A DNA stretch of 60,252 nucleotides from Bigelowiella natans CCMP2755 (Eukaryota > Cercozoa > Chlorarachniophyceae), in the NCBI GenBank assembly GCA_000320545.1, contig ADNK01002846.1:1-60252 (forward strand), given 5' to 3'. The position numbers and the translations under genes are program-made. This document shows, one piece after another, positions 54,701 to 60,252 of this stretch; position 1 is the first letter of the stretch, and every line of letters begins with the position of its first letter. Under the pieces are notes generated by a model that saw nothing but the letters and a program-made list of their open reading frames with translations, had not been told where the DNA came from and ran no database searches.

Positions 54701-56108
54701 AGAACTAGGATGACGTTTTGGTGTTGCTCCAATAGACGCCTTACGAGAGGGCTTAGGCGTTGTTAAGTGCTTGGGGGTTGACTTTTCCTTTCTCGAGTCC
54801 GGCTCCTGCATTAATTTTGCTTTTCTCAAGTCATGCTCCTCTAAAGCACTGAGCTGCGTGTAGCTCTTTTGATGGGCCTTAAGTTCCTAATTATAATGAA
54901 AAATAAGGTGTGACTAGTGGACTTATTTTCAGTTGAGTTACGTGCACACTCACCGGGTCATGGACCGCAACATATCCGCCTCGACGGAAAATAGGGCTAA
55001 GTCGAGTAACCTCTTTCTTTTCGCGTTGAGGACGTGTTCTTAATTGAGATACATCGTTGTTCACGGACGATACTCTTGATATTTTTTTGCTGAGACTCTC
55101 ACCCTATGAATTATAGAGCAGATGAGCTTCAACTGGCAAATACTTTTACACTTAAGATTAACCTGGTCGAGTCGTCGTCGTTTCACACCGTTTTTCTTGG
55201 GCCAGGTATGAAGAAGTTGGTGACTATTTGGGGAACTATTACTTCGAGATTTTCGAGTTATATCTTCTTGTCGACGTTTATTTTTTGCAATGTGGGCTGG
55301 AAGCGGTCCCTCCGCTGTTTTAACCCATGGATTCTTCCCAGACCCAATAGGGACCATTCCCTTACGTTTGAATATAGGGGATAGACGTTTCACCTGCTTT
55401 ATATGCCTTCGAGGCCTCCCGTTATTGACGTTCGATTGCTTTGATCTGCGAATGTTAGATAACACTAATGAGAACCTGCTTAACAAGGTTGGATACATCA
55501 CATTTATTCAGTGGAATGATGCAATTCCGTTGTGGTTAAACTTACACGAAGTCTGTCACAGCATAATTTGAGCACTGATACTTCTTTGAATAGTAACTTT
55601 TCCAGTAGGATTTCCAACGACTCAAAAGGATCTTACGAGGTACACCTCGCCCCTTAAATACGTCAGCGAACGCACCGTAGCTGAGTGGTTCTGATTTCTC
55701 GTAGAGAATTTCCATGAGGTCCTCAATAGCGACTTTTTGGAACCCATTCTTGGGGGGGCGGGATTTAGTGACTTCGGGTTTTGTTTGTCGACCGGATCTC
55801 TTAGTTGATGGTTTCTTGTCAGTGTCCTCCTCAGATGATTTGCTTTCGAGAACCTTGATAGGTGGTCCATTTGAAGACCCGACAGGATGCGGAGATTTCG
55901 AAATATTTTGCTCCTGTTCCTTGGGATCTGTTATATCATGAATTTGCTTGTTCTTGTGGATTGGCTTGCAACTCCCAATCTCTCCCATTTCTTCGCGTTG
56001 CCCCTTTTTGTTGATTATTGGAACTACGGCTTGCGCCCCGAGTGCGACTTCGGGAGGCACGGGGGTCGTGAGTTGGGTTTCCAACACAACGTTACTACAC
56101 TTTGTCAT
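51750..56108 (-). CDS. AP2 / chromo-barrel-like / AP2 transcription-factor-like protein, 1261 aa
   Basis: Seven exons join in phase: 56108-55637, 55464-55163, 55103-54954, 54886-52870, 52788-52698, 52617-52507 and 52392-51750; 3786 nt. A first AP2-like domain is near residues 388-440 (LPGVSWSNHRERFEA, GIKMHIGYFITEGEAWDAIS). A chromo-barrel/Tudor-like domain is near 493-560 (VKVGLRLDARDRDGRWWLAK, then HFRGWNKKFDTWLPL). A clear AP2/ERF domain is near 660-715 (NGVYIGIWPQRKRWRACIS, GIRMHLGSYETAELAARAWD, ending NFPLS). Basic, SR-rich and acidic linkers lie between them. Exons 5-6 encode a compact module, FWLFECGQPSDGSHATGFYY and SVMRDFRGHYVTFKHNTDPP, and the tail is Ala/acidic-rich. In the N terminus two related LSPIFKRKGMVP and LSPIFRRGGYVA motifs recur. 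AP2 domains bind DNA; the barrel usually reads histone marks. A chromatin-linked regulator is inferred. Confidence 0.8.
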
Positions 56109-58145
56109 ATGTCAGAGAATCATACTCTATTCGAACGAGGAGCGAAGGAATACAGAAGAGGGCCCGGGGGGGGTGGAAACGTAAGCCCGCTATCACGATT
56201 GGAAAGTTAATCGAGCTTTGGTGGGGGAAGTCGTAAATCGCGCGATCATGGATACAATGAATTTTACTCTGTGAGTCGGGTAATGTATTTGTCGTTCATA
56301 AATTTTCTACGTCGATTGCAATATTCAACGCTCTACGATAGGACTTACCGATATCGTAATGGAGAATTTCAGTTCTTGGAGTTAACAAACGACTGGTGAG
56401 ATTTCAACTCAACATTGTGCCTTGAAGTGGCATCCAATGACTATTTTGTGGATAATCGAAATAATGTAGATATATATGGGCACGAAGACCATTAATTTCG
56501 TAGTTTATCACCGATTTGGTACGAAATACGATCTGAATATTAATGATCCCCAATATTACCATTTTTATCAATTAGCATAAAAAACTAAATGTAAATATAC
56601 CTAGTTTTATGTATAAAATACAAATTATCCGGCATTCTATACATTTCAACCCTAAATCCCGAGGCTGTTATGAGATGAATTCTTCAATAGGATATGTGCA
56701 GAAGATTCAGTACAAGCTCACACGGTCCTACGCATTCCGGGTATACAAAATCGGAAAGTAGCGACAATTTCTGAAAGAATCTCCTTTTTAGCAAGAAAAA
56801 GATCCGGGAGTCCGGTACTTTGGAACAGGGATTCCAAATTCATAGACTGAGAGCCGAAGATCCTGTATTTTCCGCCAACACGTTCGTTTATTTTTCGGCA
56901 TGATTTTGCCTTAATATGTTTCCAGGTGTAAAATCTGCCCGGTTCATGTACAAATCTGAAATCAGGGGCAGATTATATCTATTACGACAACATGTTTCCA
57001 TGTCTCTTTGTATTATCATATTGACATACAGATATATCGCACAAAAATTACTCCGGTGAATTTTTAATTGATAAATTCCACCCTTTTTGATGTGCTGACG
57101 GAATTGGCACAATCTTTCAGATTTGGGGATTATATTCAAACGCAGTCAATACGTGATAACGGAATATTTATATGGGGTATTTCCCCAGAATATCACATTT
57201 TACGTATACTAAACCAAAATATGCCGCTATAGACAAAGATCACAAATGAAATATGATCTCAAACTATGACTATCGAGTTCATAGATTCATAGACCCAACA
57301 TAAGCTGCCTAAATTATTAAAAATAACCACATTTTATATCAAAATCAAAACTATAACAGCGAAATATTCAAATACCCCATGTATATTATCTCATCAAAGT
57401 CGACACTTGTGCTGAAGGTTAAACTTACACGCGTCAAATACGTTCTACGCCACTCGCAAGTCACATTTCGAAACCGGGCATATCTGTGGAAATCACAATG
57501 TAAACGAATCATCAAATAACAAATCCTGGTCATTTTCTACTGAGATTCTAGTGAGATTCATCAAATTATCTGAGCAAAACTGTGCCAAAAAAGAGAAATT
57601 CTCTCGCCCATGGGGTACATGTGCCGAAATGTTCAATTCAGATCTAATTGCAACAAGATGCTGCACGAAGCGGCCCTTTTTACATAGAAAGTCTCTAACT
57701 ACATGTTTCTGTGTTAAATAGACTGTGACATTCCATTCGTAGCCAAAATATCAGTGCGATACAGGCGTGTATTCAAAATCTTAATTTTTGTACATTTCAT
57801 GGGTTTTTATGCCGGCCACTGTGCACACGCGCAATTCCTACAAGCTCAAAAAAATATGGGCGTTTATGAAGGAGAGACATCCTATTCCGGATCCCCGTGA
57901 TTCACATCAAATCCCTGAAAGCATTAACTCCTACGATCTCTGCACCTCTGAAATTCTCCCACTACCTTGGCCCTACCCACATCCGACAGAGTCTTTGGAA
58001 GCCCTGCAAAGGCTGTGGTAGGTGTAGAGAGACATATGTTGCAGCACACGCATGTTCCTACGTATTACACCCAATGTTTTTCCTCCTCGAGCTCACTGCA
58101 TCTATCAGTCTCATGTCTCTCCCATCGTGACCCGACCGACCATGA
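56109..58145. other. A/T-rich region without genes
   Basis: Both strands are full of stops, and I see no exon with joinable splice sites, no tandem repeat and no GCTAGC words. The base composition is visibly more A/T-rich than the flanking genes (about 56210-57800). Confidence 0.5.
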
Positions 58146-59214
58146 GTGCATGATTTTCCGATTCTCAAATCCCAATCCTGCTCAGCAAACGCTTGGAGGC
58201 TCGGTCGGACGGACATGGAATCGAAATTCAGCGTTAATGGTAGCAACCAGCACGCGGCTATTATAGATGATTTCCTCGCAGACCTGACAGTTGACGGCGG
58301 TGGCGGTCCGGAGACGAAGAGCGAAATCGAGGGAGCAGATGAGGCCGAAGCGACTCACAAAAATATGGTACGCGATCGCGACCAAACAGGCCAGGAACGA
58401 ACCGCAAACAAAGGTAAAAATCAGTTTCATCATGCTGTGGATGTATGCTTAATAGTAAATATCCTTATTCTCAGTTTCGGACGATATGAAAGGCGGAGAA
58501 GGGGAGCCATTCGAGAGAACTGCGTCTGCAGCCTCCTCCCCTGAGGCTACTAACAGTATAGATGAAGAGCGATTCATCTCTACCAAATTAGAAGGGGGAT
58601 CAAACTCTGGTACGGATCTCATAGAAAGGAGGACTCAAAATTATCAGCAGCAGCAGCAACAGGGAAAGAGCGCAACTGAGCACTCCTCCTCCTCGCCAAG
58701 AGTAGAGTTATTTCATAACGAAGAACCCCATGGAAAGGTGCATGAAAGATATCAGGTAGAACATCATGTCAATGAAGAGAATGCAAGGGGCGACCTCGCG
58801 GATGTACCCGGTCAAGCTGAAGGAGGCCCTTCCTCCAGTAGGGAGACGATAGATGGCAGAGAAAACGATATCCGGCAGTGCGATGAGCATGATCGTGATA
58901 ATGCTGGAGGCAGCGCCCTCGCGGCCGTAGGCGGAAAGGATGCGAAGGCGGCAGCAGGCACCGCGTCCCTCCCGACCGCCTACGATTTAATAGAGCGCGT
59001 GGAAACCTACAATTCACCATCCGCCGTGCTGGCTGAGGAGGCCGAGGACGATGATGACTGGCCTGCTCTGCAAAACGTGCTCGTAGGGGTCCGAAACCTT
59101 ACCAGAGAGCTCAAATGGGAAATCGCCAAGGCCGAGGAGGCCACACGAGCGGGTGTGCGCGAGCACCAGGCCCGTATCAGCAGCGTTACCGATGAGATTG
59201 ACCAGCTCAAAGCC

Positions 59215-59250
<36 letters not shown>

Positions 59251-60252
59251 TGGTAGTGGTGGTAGTGGTAGGAGGATAGGGAGGAGGAGGGAGAAAGAGG
59301 AGGAGGAAAAACCTATAACAATTGTGTATGGCAATGTCGTCTTTTGTCAGGTACACTGCTATTATGGAAAGGAAGAAGGAGAAGGAGATGGAGAACAAAG
59401 AGGCGCTTGCAGCCTTGAAGGCGGAGGAGTAAGCTATAACCCTAACCCTACATCATCCGCATGAGAGTTGTGAGAGTTAACAAGCCGAGAGGGAGAAGCG
59501 GCATTTATAAAAAGGAAGAAGATAAAAGGAGAGTTCCCTCGACGTGCCGAGAATATCCACGACCGCATCTCCAAAATCTCTCTCTCCCTACCTTTCCAAA
59601 CGCGTTCGGCGCCGCTAATGCTGCTGATAAATGAGGTGTTGACCAGCTGTTCTCTAGCCGGGCAATCAGGCGACACCACGATGCCCTATTTTCCTCCTTT
59701 TGCATCTTCTTCCTCGTCCGTTCATTCTTTCACTGCCTACTACCGCTCAGGGAGACGGGTGCTGAGCTGGAGAGCAACGTGGCCTTGTCGAAGGAAAACC
59801 TTGAAACGCTAACATCAAGGTAGCAGCAGCAGCAGTAGCAGTAGTAGTGGCAGGTAGGGCGAGAAGAATAACTATCGTGCGGCAATGGAGGAGGAGGAGG
59901 AGGAAAGAACGCGGAACATTGACGAGGAGGAGGGGGAAGAGGAGGAGGGGGATCCCATGCATGCTTACCATATTCTGTTTTATTGCTCCCCGACGCATCC
60001 CCCCCCCCCCACACCGCTTCATTGACGATAATATGTTTGTGCGTCTATGCAGATCCGCATGGCGAGGATAGGAAACTACGTGAGTCGAAATAACTTATTT
60101 AATTCATTCATTGTAACACCCTCTTTTCCTTTCATCACTCTGCACTACCAGTAGAGTCAGATCAATTTACAGAGAAAATCTCAACAAAGCGAGAAGCCTT
60201 CAAAAATCGATCATGACTCGGGGTTTGTCTGGATGCCTTGGGCCACACTCTC
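58146..60252 (+). CDS. Coiled-coil/disordered protein, 3' end outside window
   Basis: Exons 58146-58413, 58475-59216 and 59351-59428 join in phase (1, 2, 2). The start is MHDFPILKS at 58146, or the later Met at 58215 (MESKFSVNG). The first 250 residues are acidic and low-complexity with a short Gln run (NYQQQQQQG). Then come YDLIERVETYNSPSAV, DDDDWPALQNVLVGVRNLTR and a heptad-like helix (RISSVTDEIDQLKAKYTAIM, then ERKKEKEMENKEALAALKAE). Likely further exons near 59755-59818 (ETGAELESNVALSKENLETL) and about 59870-59955 (Glu-rich) carry on the coil. Their joins are not all fixed, and the gene runs past the right edge. No family recognised. The third donor sits at the start of a (TAG)n run. Confidence 0.6.
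59217..59275. repeat. (TAG)n microsatellite beginning at a splice donor
   Basis: The run starts with the GTAG donor of intron 2 of the right-edge gene, and passes into GTGGTA variants. Confidence 0.9.

Noticed and set aside
1-60252. tRNA, rRNA or other structural RNA genes
   Set aside because: I searched by eye for tRNA-like A/B boxes and rRNA-like segments and found none I could support; a tRNAscan/Infernal run would be needed to exclude them.

Overview
This window is nuclear DNA from a microbial eukaryote. The genes are split by many short GT-AG introns (about 58-350 bp), several join exactly in frame, and microsatellites are everywhere. Two AP2/ERF-like domains, an animal-type U3 snoRNP protein (Mpp10), a cathepsin B and a short TTAGGG tract point to a protist, perhaps an alga with plant-like transcription factors. 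The sequence alone does not fix the lineage.

Layout. 0-6 kb: the 3' end of an Ecdysoneless/SGT1-like gene (+), a Ser/Arg-rich ORF (-), an unrecognised multi-exon gene (-) and a glycosyltransferase-like ORF (+). 6.6-10.4 kb: a PIF/Harbinger-like DNA transposon with about 430-bp terminal inverted repeats, a DDE transposase (+) and a Myb-like ORF (-). 11.0-16.0 kb: a 13-exon gene (-) for an 824-aa ankyrin-SAP-SAM-caspase protein, whose ankyrin part is a tandem array of about 413-bp exon-plus-intron units. 16.6-17.7 kb: a complete five-exon gene for a small protein resembling ones I associate with giant viruses and protists. 17.8-21.6 kb: a repeat-rich island with 180-bp tandem repeats and a poly-Gln ORF. 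21.8-32.2 kb: a Lys-rich-tail gene (-), a weak short gene (+), a long intronless multi-OB-fold/cold-shock-like gene (+), an intronless coiled-coil gene (-) and a multi-pass membrane protein gene (+).

33.9-46.4 kb: intronless Mpp10 (-), a nine-exon secreted repeat protein (+), an intronless cathepsin B (-) and a nine-exon C5 DNA methyltransferase (+) that ends in a CCCH zinc finger. 47.1-50.1 kb: an unrecognised multi-exon gene (-). 51.7-56.1 kb: a seven-exon AP2 / chromo-barrel-like / AP2 gene (-). 58.1 kb to the right edge: a partial coiled-coil gene (+).

The genes are independent loci and no operon or gene-cluster logic is evident. Between them lie dispersed GCTAGC-rich clusters with a recurring 12-bp palindrome and a family of short hairpin (MITE-like) elements. 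The two strongest candidates for something undescribed are the ANK-SAP-SAM-caspase protein with its exon-by-exon ankyrin expansion, and the methyltransferase fused to a CCCH finger. Exon coordinates come from reading splice sites and phases by eye; no transcript or database evidence was available.
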